Shown here: positions 9,240-20,468 of the stretch, in pieces
Position numbering within the stretch: position 1 is the first letter of the stretch
Layout of the letters: each line of letters begins with the position of its first letter
Assembly (NCBI GenBank): GCA_026315105.1
Contig: CM048750.1
Span: forward strand, 168,420,549 to 168,484,548
Source of the DNA: Locusta migratoria
Taxonomy: Eukaryota > Arthropoda > Insecta > Orthoptera > Acrididae
Direction of reading: 5' to 3'
DNA: 64,000 nucleotides
The notes under the pieces: model-generated
The model's input: only the letters and a program-made list of their open reading frames with translations
The model's database searches: none
What the model was told of the DNA's origin: nothing
Made by a program: the position numbers and the translations under genes

Positions 9240-9660
9240 GCATCTATTTCGGTTTTGATCATTGATGAGATCATCCTGAGTATGTGCTGGAGGAGGCAAC
9301 GCTGAAAATGCGATTATTACCTGACCGGTTTTGTGAATGTGGTCAACATAGTCTAACGGAGGAAGACAACGCTGGAATTAATTAATTTGTTAAATTAAAC
9401 AGTCCAGTTCCAACACTATTATTTGAAATAAAGGATCATTTTAATCGTCTTCAGAGGGTGATATGGTGGCTATGGCTGTTCTGCTGGTGGGGTGGATGTA
9501 ACTTCTCAGTATGTTCTCTCTAACTGCATTTACATCCACGCCACCAGCAGGATAGCCGTGGAGCCGCAAGCTGCAACCATGTTGGCCTACCTTCCGAGGA
9601 TGACTAACATTATAGTTGAAACCGTTATTAATTATTTAAAAAACATTATTGCAGTCTGGA
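9240..9660. repeat. Inverted-repeat cluster of the same family
   Basis: 9468-9500 and 9531-9563 form a hairpin with about 32-bp arms (GCTGGTGG and GGATGTAA on one side, TTACATCC and CCACCAGC on the other). The flanking text GGAGGCAACGCTGAAAAT (about 9292) recurs in similar form at about 9726, tying this block to the 9661-9840 pair. Confidence 0.6.
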
Positions 9661-9840
9661 CTGTTATTTTAACCAAGTGACCGATTTCTATCTTTTATAA
9701 GATATCCTCCGACAATGCCAGAGCAGGCAACGCTAAAAATACAATCGTCAACTGCAGGTGACCGCCACCTAATCTGCGACTGCCTTCTTCGGCATGCTCT
9801 GAGGATCATCTTACGAAAGATAGAATCCGGACATCAAGGA
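9661..9840. repeat. Opposed hammerhead-like cores
   Basis: Minus-strand core at about 9673-9718: CGGAGGA (one base off CUGANGA), stem II ATCTT/AAGAT, GAAA, then GGTC. Plus-strand core at about 9793-9838: CTGAGGA (full match), stem II ATCTT/AAGAT, then GAAT in place of GAAA. The two are reverse-complement relatives about 120 bp apart, as in the larger foldback elements. Neither is intact at every core position. Confidence 0.5.
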
Positions 9841-11127
9841 AGAAAGAGAGAAGATCTAAAGCGATTTTTAATTAATGTTAATTATTGACCAAATATAACG
9901 TTACCCTTGCTTTCATATGATGCCATAAGTTGTTAAAATTGATTCTGCTATCGTAATTTCGACAAAGGATTGGTTGTATCGAAATTTTGAATTTGGAATA
10001 ATTTAGATAAAACACAGCACAAATTAACATTCATCAACATTAAAACAAATACACCTCGGGTTGAATGTTAAAGTCGGGTATCACACAAAGCAAAACACGT
10101 TATAAGACTTACGGAAAGCATCTAGCTGGATCTTATGATTCGTACTACAGAAGCTGAAAATGTTAATCGTTTCTTATTTAATATGAGATTATTCCAGACA
10201 CTTTCCTTACTAGACTAATGCTCAGACAGTACGCTTCGCTTTTCATTGTTGTATGACCATGGGTGAAACATGAAGTTAATGGTAATGATAGAAAGAGGAA
10301 AAATGACCAGTCTTCGTAAAACACAAAAGAAATGATTGCAGGTTCTGTAATCAAGCAAGGTATGGTATAAGAATGACAAATAGGGAGTAAACTTTGGAAG
10401 ACATGTGAAGCGATCGTAATGGCGCCTGAACATTAAACTATTACGGATGTCGAGGAGCTGGAAACATTGACGTGGAGGGATTCATTTAAATAAAAGCCAA
10501 TGGGAGTGGGTGATTTTAAATTTATGTAATATGTTTTAACAACAACTTGCATCACAATTACTTACATTGAATGGATACACGAATGAAAGACGTCCGTACA
10601 GAACGGAAACAGGCAAGATAGTGATAAAAAACTACGATTGCGGTTCCTTTTTCTTGCTTGTCCGGAAGTAAAAAAAAATGAGGCTGAACGAAATTAAGTC
10701 AGTTATATTGCAAGCTAGAGGGAACCGGAGGCAATAAGCATCGCTGATCAAGAAAGAGAAACGAAAAAGAAATAAAATTCGCTTACTCTCCAAATATGTT
10801 TTCAAAAATATCTATATTATTACTAACGCAATAAACTGAATTTTCTTTATATTGATGCAATCTCGTAAATTGTTGGACTAAGTTTTCTTGCGTATATTTC
10901 GAAATAGATCCCATTGCCCTATTTTATATGATTTCCGACAGAAAAACGTATTTTGGAATACGAGTGTTGCTCATTGCAGGCAAGACACAGAAGCTAATAC
11001 TGCTCGCTAACATAAATCACATCGCGTAAACAATTTGTAAAGAAACAGACCCTGTTTGTCAAATTTCTTAGAATTAATATAATAAAGAATCCCTGAGACG
11101 GATTTACGTCTCAAATATGTCAAATAC
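9841..11127. other. Unassigned AT-rich stretch
   Basis: Nothing recognised. No frame of note and no repeat-family body. Intronic or intergenic DNA is the simplest reading. Confidence 0.5.
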
Positions 11128-11162
11128 ATTATTGATAGATCTGAAGCATTGAATTAAAATTT

Positions 11163-11236
11163 GTGCTATGGCCGGGAATCGAACCCAGACCTCCATGCTT
11201 ATTAGGCAGACGTCTTAACCGTTACACTACCACACC
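11163..11236 (-). tRNA. tRNA-like sequence, opposed copy
   Basis: Minus-strand mate of the 11428 copy. The T stem is paired and the D stem intact. The anticodon stem is one pair better than in its mate, and positions 34-36 read AAT. The acceptor 3' strand is degraded. Different anticodons in the two arms argue against selection on tRNA function. Confidence 0.4.
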
Positions 11237-11427
11237 ACCAACGATTAATGCGCCTCGGAATAGTCTATGTACGATTTCCCTCCACAACACAAACTTTAAT
11301 TCAGCTTCTTTGTTCCAAAGATAATTGCCACTACTGCCAAGGCTCTTTGGAACAAAGAAGCTGAATTAAAGTTTGTGTTGTGGAGGGAAATCGTACATAG
11401 ACTATTCCGAGGCGCCTTATCTTTGGT

Positions 11428-11500
11428 GGTGTGGTAGTCTAACGGTTAAGACGTCTTCCTAGTAAGCATGGAGGTCCGGGTTCGATTCCCCGCCGCACCA
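11428..11500 (+). tRNA. tRNA-like sequence (pseudogene or SINE head)
   Basis: Seventy-two bases plus A73 fit tRNA numbering. The acceptor GGTGTGG pairs fully with CCGCACC, and the D stem GTC/GAC is perfect. The loop has T33 and reads AGT at 34-36 (a Thr-type anticodon if real). The T loop is TTCGATT. The anticodon stem has two mismatches and the T stem one, so it is probably not functional. No intron. Confidence 0.5.
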
Positions 11501-11536
11501 CAAATTTTAATTCAATGCTTCAGATCTATCAATAAT

Positions 11537-12060
11537 TCTTAGAATTAGTTATTTTATCTTGTTCATATGCATATCGATTTGTTTCCGGAAACAGTGTTGA
11601 GGGTTTGCGCATAGTCATCGTTTAAACACAGTAGTTTTGACACTATACGTTCTGTTCGTTTCGTAGATAATGCTAAAAAGTAATTACGTAATATAAAAGA
11701 TTTCACTTAGTATTCAGACACGCACTGGGCTGTCATTTTTATGGCACTGCTACTTCCCTCCTTCAGCGCGACCCCTCCCAAAGAGCAAGAAGTTGCTACC
11801 CCTTGGGGTTGTAACCCTCAGTCTGACACACACTGACACTAACCGATACATATCTCCTTCAGACATGCATGCACGTCTGATGGAACAGACAATGCGTCGA
11901 CTACCGCTGCAAGGAATACGAGACATGCTTTCGCAATTGCCAGAATGAATCTATCAGCCAAAGGAAGACGTGAGATATTATACGAATCGTCTCTCCCTGT
12001 GGGAAATTAAATCATAGTATGCACGGGAACTCATGAGTGTGGCATAGAAGAGTTTGGCTG
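11537..12060. other. Unassigned stretch
   Basis: Nothing recognised. Confidence 0.4.
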
Positions 12061-12064
12061 ATCC

Positions 12065-12135
12065 CGGGAGGCGTAATGGTCAGGGCGACCACCCTCGAGA
12101 CCGGGAAATCTGGATTAGAATCGTGGTCCGATACC
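12065..12135 (+). repeat. Possible tRNA-like SINE head
   Basis: GGAGGCGTAATGGTCAGGGCG resembles an A-box region, and GGATTAGAATCG, about 35 bp later, resembles a degraded B-box. No body shared with other copies was found. Confidence 0.3.
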
Positions 12136-12700
12136 AAATGTCGTATCTTACAACTAACTCAGATTCATATTCTCAGTTGCGAATACACTTCTAAAATTCT
12201 ATGAACATCTTAGAGCTTTCAAGAAAACTGTAGCGGTAGTGATCAGTATATTACACGTATTCTGTTCTGATAGCAGAATACTTTATAATGCCGTTCTTTA
12301 TTATAGTGCGGTAGCGCTCTGATAACTAAGTCTCAAAACAATATTAGTTCTAAATTTGCTATCGAATTTCTTCCAGCTCCACTATATTGGGTATGGATGG
12401 TCTACGAAACCCAGCGAGCCGAAATCTGATCCGGCATGAAGTTTTATATCTCACCCATTTAGTAGTACGTCGACACCTGCTGCAGCGCAGTTCACTGTTG
12501 AGAATAAATTTCAAAGGAAAATTGTTGCGGTAGTGCTTCATCACTGTATCGAAACGCTTTGAAAGTCGAATGCTGAATCGCGTTTTTGAGAGATTATGAT
12601 GCTCTTTCAGGCAGACAGGTTTTGGCTTCGTTCCGATCAGCGATCAGCTGTGTGGCCATCAGAACATTTATACTTCTGCAGTCATGTCAGCCTCCGAAGC
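12136..12700. other. Unassigned stretch
   Basis: Short frames on both strands without recognisable motifs. Confidence 0.4.
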
Positions 12701-12704
12701 TCAG

Positions 12705-12865
12705 TCGATAATGTCGCTGACTACCACGCTGGGAGACTGGGCTCAATTCCCGCCAGAGGACTATGTGTAGTTCTCATGATCATTCATGATCATCGACACA
12801 CAAGTCGTCGAAGTGGCGTTAACTAAAGAGGCTTGCAAAAAGTCGGCCGAATCGAAGTTAGGCAT
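12705..12865 (+). repeat. Second SINE family, tRNA-like head
   Basis: GCTCAGTCGATAATGTCGCTG (A-box-like) and GGGCTCAATTCCCG (B-box-like) begin a body with CATGATCATCGACACAC, AGTCGTCGAAGTGGCGTTAA and AGGCTTGCAAAAAG. The body differs wholly from the main SINE family. I recall similar sequence in insect genomes but cannot verify the name here. Confidence 0.55.
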
Positions 12866-13166
12866 TTCCCGACCAATGAATGCCATTTGATCATCTTCAT
12901 CATTTTACATCACTGTAGTTATGTTACAGAATGTAAGGAAAGTTTGTACTGCCAACCAAAGCTGCCACCCAGGGACTACATGCGATTCTATCGCTTTGCA
13001 TATTATGTTATTTGGTCCGAAATTAATGCTCAGACAATAGCACTAATTACAAATCAACCGTTGAGAATTCATTTGGATTTTGAGTAAAAAAAATCACTTA
13101 TCTTTGGCATCTGGAGACGATGTTCCATATAATGCGTCATGAGAAATGTTTGTATGGATGACATTT

Positions 13167-13367
13167 AGCCGCGTGGGAGTAGCCAAGAGATCAGGATCGC
13201 CACGTTGCGGATCGCGTGACCTCCCGCGTCGGAGGTTCGAATCCTAACTCGGGCATGGATGTTTGTGTTGTCTTTAGTGTGAGTTAGTTTATATTTAGTT
13301 TGTAAGTTTAGGGTTTGACGACCCCGCAGTTAAGTCCAATAAGCTTAACAAAAAGTTGAACATTTCT
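13167..13367 (+). repeat. tRNA-derived SINE, subtype III
   Basis: The head is GCCGCGTGGGAGTAGCC with CCACGTTGCGGATCG and the B-box GGTTCGAATCC; the usual body follows. The target duplication GATGACATTT lies at 13157-13166 and 13368-13377. Confidence 0.9.
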
Positions 13368-13413
13368 GATGACATTTCCAAGAGCAGGAATACGTATATT
13401 TTATTTAAATGTT

Positions 13414-13609
13414 GCCGCGGTGGAGTAGCCGAGCGGTCTAAAGCGTCTCGCTGCGGAGCGCGCGGTTGCTCGCCGTGGAGGTTCGAGTCCTCCCTGGGGC
13501 ATGGGTATGTGTTGTCCTTAGGTTAGTTTACCTAGGTTTAAGTAGTTTGTAAGCTACGGACTGATGACCACGCAGTTTGGTCCGATAGATTTACAAACAT
13601 TTGAACGTT
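13414..13609 (+). repeat. tRNA-derived SINE, subtype II
   Basis: The head is GCCGCGGTGGAGTAGCCGAG with CTCGCTGCGGAGCGCG and the B-box GGTTCGAGTCC. A perfect 15-bp target duplication TTTTATTTAAATGTT lies at 13399-13413 and 13610-13624. It follows the previous SINE by about 45 bp in the same orientation. Confidence 0.92.
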
Positions 13610-13624
13610 TTTTATTTAAATGTT

Positions 13625-15880
13625 TTTGAAGGTGCCAAAAATCGGGAAGCCTCCTCTCTGACCAGATCGCATTCGGCTTCTGTTGAGCTGTGACAGGAGC
13701 AGTTTTCATTTTACTTATTTAAATATTTTTATCGTATTTATCGCCACCAAAGTTGAAAATTTGATTCTACGTATGACTATTATCGATCTTAGTTCATAAT
13801 CCAGTATACCAGAGTTCGGCAAGTAATCTTAGATGAGGTCGAGATATTTTTCGTAATTTTTGTTGAGGTCTAGAAATAAAATTTCATATAACTTATTAAT
13901 TTTTTATTTCCAAAATAATATGAAATACAAGAGACAGTCATATTTGTATTCAAAATTAGAGAAAAGGTAATATTCTTCACAATTATTTTTATTTTCATTT
14001 TCACTCTCAAACTTATACGAAATACAATAGATTTGAACTAGAAATAATGTACAACAAATTAAAGAATAAATAAATAAACATTATTTTGCAAAGTAGCTTC
14101 AGGTTTTCGTTCGTTAGAAACACAAAAATGGTGTTTAAATGAATATGCCCTGGCCGGTTAAATAGAGGTTTCACGGATTGCCAGAGTTGGTATGAAGTCG
14201 ATTTATATTATAGAATTTCCTTAAATAAAGTTATTGTAGTGGATTCGTGTGTACAGAGCGTTTATGTGGATTACCGGCATGCTTGCTCCATTCTGTCGCC
14301 ACTCCTCAATGTACTCCCCGGCGTTGCACGATATGACAACTCTTTTCTTAATCTTCCTATAATAATCACTAAGGGTTCTAATTATTCAACAGTTAATTGT
14401 AAAATTCTAGAAAAAAAATATAATAATGGCACTCATATGAATTGTAATTAACAGTAAAAAGTTTTAAAAATAATGATAATTTGAGTATGTTACTTATATT
14501 TTCAAAATACTTTTGACGGTCCAGTTCTTGGCCTTCCGTGGTCCGGACTTGGACTGCGGTCCGCCATTGTCCACTTCGCAATACAGAAACGTAGTTCCGG
14601 TATGCACAAGACAGTAACTTTTTTTATGTGTGTCGTCTGTCTTGTAACTGGTTTAATGCGGCCAACCACAAATTCCTCTGCTGCAGCAACCTGTCCATAT
14701 TAGAGTAGCCCTTGCACCCTGCGTCCTGAATTGCTGTACATATTCCAATCTTAGGCAACTACAGACATATAAATGTGGTCAACAGCGGCTTGCTTAAGCT
14801 GCTACACTATCGGAAGGCGAACAGCATCGATCGATACCAGTCATGACGTAAAATAAATGTGCAGTAGAGACAGCAAAGTGAGCTATTAATTGTTTTAAAT
14901 ACCGGCACAGTTACTTAATTCCGTCGCGATGAATATGTCGGCAATGGTCCAATTTATTTCTTCCTTCGTTCCAGTGTTGGTTGAGAAGAACGTTTTTCCC
15001 TTATTATGCCTCACAGGGTCTGTCTCAGTGCACACATGAATTTTATTAGTACTATCCATTGGTTGTCTGTGAAGTCCATTTCTACTGAAGTTGTATGAAT
15101 TAGTAGCAGTTAGTAGTTACGTGATAGCTGTATTCGTGAGGGTGTTTCATCTACGAACTGTAGCAGAGGCTACTATGATGCCCGAATTACCTAAACGAGT
15201 TACATTAGTGATTTTACTTTCTATATGGTGGAGCCTTCATCTTGTAATCTATACGTGTTCCAGAGAGAATGTTCGACTCAGACAGGTTTTAATTTGGGCC
15301 CTCCTCTTGTGACCAAAAAACGGGCAATGCTTGTGTTCGATAAGTCAAAACCCATCTGAGAAGTAAAGTTTAGTACGATAAAGGGGAAAAAAAATTCCTG
15401 AGAGCTCCTTGCGGCACCCAAACTAAAATCCATAGTCTTGAACTGAACAGTAACAATCGTTGCGGTGTACACCTTCGTTCATACCAGTTTATTAAGCGAA
15501 AGCACAGACGTTTTCCAGTTGCTATGCCATTTACACAGTCAATGACAACATTAGTGTTTAATGACAAGTCAGAGCACAGTACATATTTCTGATCTTCTAA
15601 AGATTTAAGTTAAGCCTGTCGACAAATTTCTGTCCTCTTTTATAATTGACAAACAAGTTATAGTTTTTTATTGTTGATTCTGCAGTTTTAAATTGAATGG
15701 TTTACTGAACATATGCCTAAAATACGCATAAAAATGGAGTTCAGCTTAAAATACTACTTAGCTTAATATACAATTTCTTCCCCTATTGATTCAAATGTTT
15801 GTGTTTTCGGCCCGTTGGGAATAGCCTAAAATTAATTAAAGCACTACTTGGTTTCCAATTTTAATGTAAGTAATACGTAA
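13625..15880. other. Unassigned AT-rich stretch
   Basis: No gene, SINE or LINE signature was recognised in about 2.2 kb. The short frames (14239-14451, 15091-15312) carry no motif. Intronic or intergenic DNA. Confidence 0.5.
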
Positions 15881-16077
15881 AATGTTCAAATGTTTGTTAA
15901 GCTTAAGGGGCTTAACTACGGGGTAATCAGTCCCTAAACTTACAAACTACTTGTGAACTACCTACAACTAAGGACAGCACAAATATCCATGCCCGAGGGG
16001 GGATTCGAACCCCCGACCGTAGTGGCCGTGGAGACCGTGACTGAAGCGCCTCAGTCCCCTCGGCCACAGCAGCCGGT
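15881..16077 (-). repeat. tRNA-derived SINE, subtype I
   Basis: Full-length minus-strand copy with the CCCTAAACTTACAAACTAC body and complemented B-box GGATTCGAACC. The flanks resemble each other (AGTAATACGTAA and ACTAAGACGTAA), but the duplication is imperfect. Confidence 0.9.
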
Positions 16078-17405
16078 ACTAAGACGTAAGTCGTAAGTTA
16101 TTGATATTTGGCCATTTCTTTTATCGCATATGTCATCTGATAAGCAATCAGTCGTCGAATCAAGTATTGGTTAGAAGAACAAAGCGTTTGTTCAAATTCT
16201 AATGGAACGAAGGAAGGAGTACTCATATTGTCTGCCTTCAATAATTAAGGAAGAAAACCATTACGTTCATTACAATACTAGGGTAACATCTTGTTTTGAT
16301 TATATATTTATTATTCATCAGGAATGAAAGAAAAATTTATTATGCCTGTGGGACAATAAATATTAAGGAGGCTTAATCTCGTAATGCCCAGGAATTATTA
16401 ACATTTAGGTAATAAGGATTCTGTAGTTATTACGTCTAATAATATTAACTTTGTCTCATCTATATTTCATGTAGGCATCCACTGAGTCACAAATCTACGC
16501 TAGAGACACAAGAACTATTGCAACAGTGCTGGAAATTAGAAACGGTCACTGTATAGGTACGTCTCCAGCAAGTGTGTATTTATCAGAATCAGAATAAGAT
16601 TAGAAAATAGCAGCCCATTATGAAATAATTCCTCCTTTTTCGTTGTCATATAATTTTACAGCAGGCCATGACGTGCATTACCACACGTTGAAAATAACTG
16701 AATTGCATGTACGTGAGAATACCGCATGGAAACCACTCATTTTTATCAGCCTTATTGTTTACTGTGCTTTCGTTTGTTCAATTATTGTACCTTTCATTTT
16801 ATTTCAGTTCTGTAAAGCTAATAGCGTACATAAATCTTGGCCCACCATAAAAATGTTACGTTGGAACTCTACGATTCCTAAGAGAAAACCTCTGGTCGAC
16901 TGGAATTGAAAGCAATGACAACAGTGTCTTCCCACGTACTTCAATTCGAACAATCATCTTCAGAGAACGAAAATTTACATTCACTTTAACGCATCTACTT
17001 CGGAAAATTTGAGTGGACTGTAACACTGACTTTTCAGGTAAAGGTACACTATTAATGAAACCTCATTATTGACATTCCTTCCTGTTCGATGATATCTGCA
17101 AAATATTTTGTTCTTTTAATAAGACCATCAAGTACAAAAAAATTAACAATTTGTGGCAAGAAAACACATCTGTCGCTTCATTCACATTACCTCATCATCT
17201 ATTTTTTCGCTTCGTCTTGTTTTTTCTGATAACAACCATTATATGGTTTCCATGAGCCTATGGTTCACTCTGTAACTAGTTTTTATTCTATTACCTCTTC
17301 CGTCTCAGTATTAGTTGCACAGATCTTACAAATACATATTTTGCAGGTGAGACACCCTTCTACATTGTGTTGCAGTTCCTCTAAATATGTTATAACTTTG
17401 TGCTC
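16078..17405. other. Unassigned AT-rich stretch
   Basis: An 88-codon frame at 16643-16909 has a hydrophobic middle segment but no family motif and is probably chance. Nothing else recognised. Confidence 0.4.
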
Positions 17406-17407
17406 CA

Positions 17408-17458
17408 ACGTGGTCTGAAGGTGACCTTATTTAAAATGTCGAAACCGATAACCAATAA
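17408..17458 (+). ncRNA. Hammerhead-ribozyme-like core
   Basis: TGGT (17411-17414) pairs with ACCA (17451-17454) as stem I. CTGAAGG (one base off CUGANGA) is followed by a weak stem II (GAC/GTC plus TT/AA), GAAA (17441-17444) and then CCGATA, where CCGGTA would give the usual GTA triplet. Two core deviations make activity unlikely. Confidence 0.45.
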
Positions 17459-17938
17459 AGAAATGGATGCGAACTACACAGATCTTAAGTTAATATTAAA
17501 TATACATGAAGGTCGTTGCCCTTCAAAAATGTTTTCAAAACTATTATTACTTACCTTCACTTCTGTTAGATTCTGTTCATCAGACGAAGTCAATATCTTT
17601 TATAAAACCCTCAGGTTTATTTCCAAATTAAAGCATGATCATAGCTATACATTATTCTGAAATAATAAATATAACATTTCCTTATGTTCATTATCAGTTA
17701 CTTACTAATTGTATGGACCAAATATTTATCGTTAAGGATACTGTAAGAGATCAACTGTGGTCTCCCAACAGCATTCATCCAGTGAAGACCACTCGGATAG
17801 ATGGGGAGAACCTCTCGTGATATTTGAAATAGCGTCCAACGAAAAGTTTCAGAATATTGTCCGTAATTTTATATGTTACAGTGTGACGTTCATAGATATT
17901 CGCAAGATAAGTATTAGACCCACACTCGGTACAACAGA
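17459..17938. other. Unassigned stretch
   Basis: Nothing recognised between the hammerhead-like core and the next SINE. Confidence 0.4.
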
Positions 17939-18117
17939 GCCGCGCGGGAGTAGCCGAGCGATCTGGAGCGCCACGTTGCGGATCGTGCGGCCTCCCGCGT
18001 CGGAAGTTCGAATCCTCCCTAGGGCACGGATGTTTGTGTCGTCTTTAGTACAAGTTAGTTCATAAGTACTTTGTACGTTAAGTCTCATGAGCTTTACAAA
18101 TATCTAAACATTTGAAA
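17939..18117 (+). repeat. tRNA-derived SINE, subtype III
   Basis: The head is GCCGCGCGGGAGTAGCCGAG with the B-box AGTTCGAATCC. The body is shortened around the GGGACTGATGACC block, so the copy has an internal deletion. Confidence 0.88.
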
Positions 18118-20424
18118 TTTATGATCCGTATTTGACTAGTGAAGGATGTTGTGACCACTGGAGATGTCCCAGAATCAATAGCAGTCAAGCATCCATTTCC
18201 TTCACATTCACTTTGGACATCCATTTGTATTATTCGTCTGAAACAAATTACTTTATAATGACAGGAAACATTGTCAGTGGCTAATAACCACAGGATTCTA
18301 ACATGTCATGTATCAAACTATGTTGCCAAAAAGCACTAAATTTTTCACACAAATGACTAACATGGATACTGTCCTCAGAATAGCTTTGTAAGACGTCCGC
18401 TCTCTGAATACACAGTAACCTTTTTGCTTTATTTAATTATTAAAGATGTAGAGTTCCTTTTATTTTACTAAATTAAATATCTTGAATAATACTTACGTGA
18501 CAACAAATGCAATAAGCAATAATAAAATCTTGATCCATATAAAATCGTCCAAGTCTCCCGCGTAACAAGGATCATATTTGTTATGATTCTCCCAAACTCC
18601 TATTTAACAAATCAACAGTATTTACAAGAAAAATATTAACCTAGTTATTTGTGTTGTAAATAGTCATAATTAACAATGTTAGGCCTACATTACACCTCAT
18701 TAATGTACTTGTAAAATACAAAATGTTTCTTATTGGCACCATTACCAGTTTGAGGTAAATGCTGCAGTCATACAGTCACTAAAACACGAAGTGGTATTCC
18801 ACAATTATTTCATATTGTAATAAACTGCACTTCATTTCTATTCGCAAGGTATTTTTTCGATTATTGCAAAGCCTACAACTACTTGAAATGCTGCAATGAT
18901 ACGTGGATAACACATTCTAACAGAAAATCTACTGATGAGTCTGAAAAATTTCTTCTTTCGTCTGTTTTTACACAATAGATGAATTTCTCTTCCACTGCCT
19001 CTTAGTTATGTCGTTATTCAACGCTGTACGATTTCTTTCGTCAGAAGAAATAGTGTCACCTTTTTATTTCATATCTGATTCTTGCACCCCAGTACCCTGT
19101 TTCAAGGAATAGGCTCTCTGTAGCCTTTATAATTCTCACAATCATATGCTACTACAGGCTCAATGTATCGTCCGATTCAAAACCAGATGGATTTGAAGTT
19201 AACAGTAAACATTACAGCATACCGCCGTTTCCTTGTGCAGTAAAAGGAGTGTAGCTCAGTTTTCTCCTGTAAAAGCTGACATACTGGCCATGATCTCTAC
19301 AAGGAAACATGATTACAGGTTTAAGAAAAATCGACCGTAGATCACCAATTATATACACTTCAGACTGTACAGATATGAGAAATTTAGCATTTTTATTTAA
19401 TAAATGTCATGATTATTGTTGACCAGAAAATATGAAGCGTAAAAAAAAGCTTTCCCAAACACTTGGTACCACTGATACGGAGAGACTTGCAGGGACTGAC
19501 TCGTAATTTTGCTGTTGATATTTTTTCAACTCTCACTTTTAAACTTCTCTGACTCACATAGAGTATGCACCAGTCTCGAAGGAAGGGATAGAGATTGTGT
19601 TCATATCTTGTGTATTCATTTTCTAAACTACTTCTAATATCTTCGCTCCTACAGACCAACATAGCCAAGTAAGGCATGGACAGACTCCACGCAGTACCAG
19701 GTAACCGTGTCTTTGCGCTTCGGCGGCCGGTCCAGTCCGCTCTATATTCCACATCATTATCTGTAGCTCCACATTGTCCCCTTCAGTACCTCTCTTAAAC
19801 TGCAACAGATGTCAATGTGTGATAAAGTCGGCATTAAGTTCCAATCCGGAGGTGGAAAGCTGCAACCAACTACTCACAATCGCAAATTTGTCATGTGTTC
19901 AAGTGGCAAACCTTTCCATTCGCGTCCCAATACAATTGTTACGGCTGTATTGAAGATTGAACCGAAACTCCTAGTATATCCTCGGCCCGTTCGTACTAGA
20001 GTTGTGTCTTTGCAGTTTTCAACCCTTCCAAACTACGTACCCAAACAGGTATAGCCGGTTGAACGTGACCCAGAATCTGGGCATTCGACACATAAAAACA
20101 GTGTTTGCTCCCGTCTTGGGATGCGATAAATGACAGAAAGTGGGAGTAAAAGTGTAATTTATAAATTTCTAGCATGAAATATATTTCTATATACTTTCAT
20201 TTCGTAGATCGTAACATTTCACAAAATTACACCACGAGAGGAAAATAACTCGCTTTACAAATAGCTATCCTGAATACACATCGTTGCTCAAGTATGTATT
20301 TATGTCATTGAAATGTAATTCCACCTAATGATTTTGAACATAGCTTGTCTTGAAAGCAGCAACCGTAACACTTTATTCACGGTAATTGCAAATAAGCAAC
20401 CTACCCAATTCCTTTGTAATTAAA
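18118..20424. other. Unassigned stretch
   Basis: AT-rich to about 19400, then somewhat richer in G and C to about 20050. A 119-codon minus-strand frame at 19393-19752 and an 81-codon plus frame at 19809-20054 lie in the richer part. Neither shows a known motif. One could be an exon fragment, but I have no positive evidence. Confidence 0.35.
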
Positions 20425-20468
20425 TACACTTTACCGAATTTCGACACTATTTAATGGTGTCTTCATCT
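20425..20468 (-). repeat. Hammerhead-like remnant at a LINE 3' end
   Basis: The minus strand reads ATGAAGA (first core base changed), a stem of up to 5 bp (GACAC/GTGTC), GAAA, then TTCGGTA with the GTA triplet. It abuts the 3' end of the LINE at 20469, so the LINE may have inserted into such an element. Confidence 0.4.

Larger units (their letters stand above)
11128..11536. mobile_element. Near-perfect palindrome with tRNA-like sequence in each arm
   Basis: The left arm (11128-11320) and right arm (11344-11536) are about 193 bp each and nearly identical reverse complements around a 23-bp spacer. From outside in, each arm has a block with GAAGCATTGAATTAAAATTT, a tRNA-like sequence, and a unique inner block with CGTACATAGACTATTCCGAG. 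High arm identity suggests recent origin or gene conversion. It may be a head-to-head pair of tRNA-derived SINEs or a foldback element that captured one. Confidence 0.9.

Noticed and set aside
9410..9470. GTCTTCAGAGG with nearby TTTGAAAT as another hammerhead core
   Set aside because: No GAAA-stem II-CUGANGA order on either strand.
16643..16909. 88-codon frame with a hydrophobic stretch as a membrane protein
   Set aside because: Low-information composition typical of AT-rich DNA, with no family motif or regulatory context.
19393..19752. 119-codon minus frame
   Set aside because: Slightly richer in G and C than its flanks, but no recognised domain or splice-consistent boundary. Left as unassigned.
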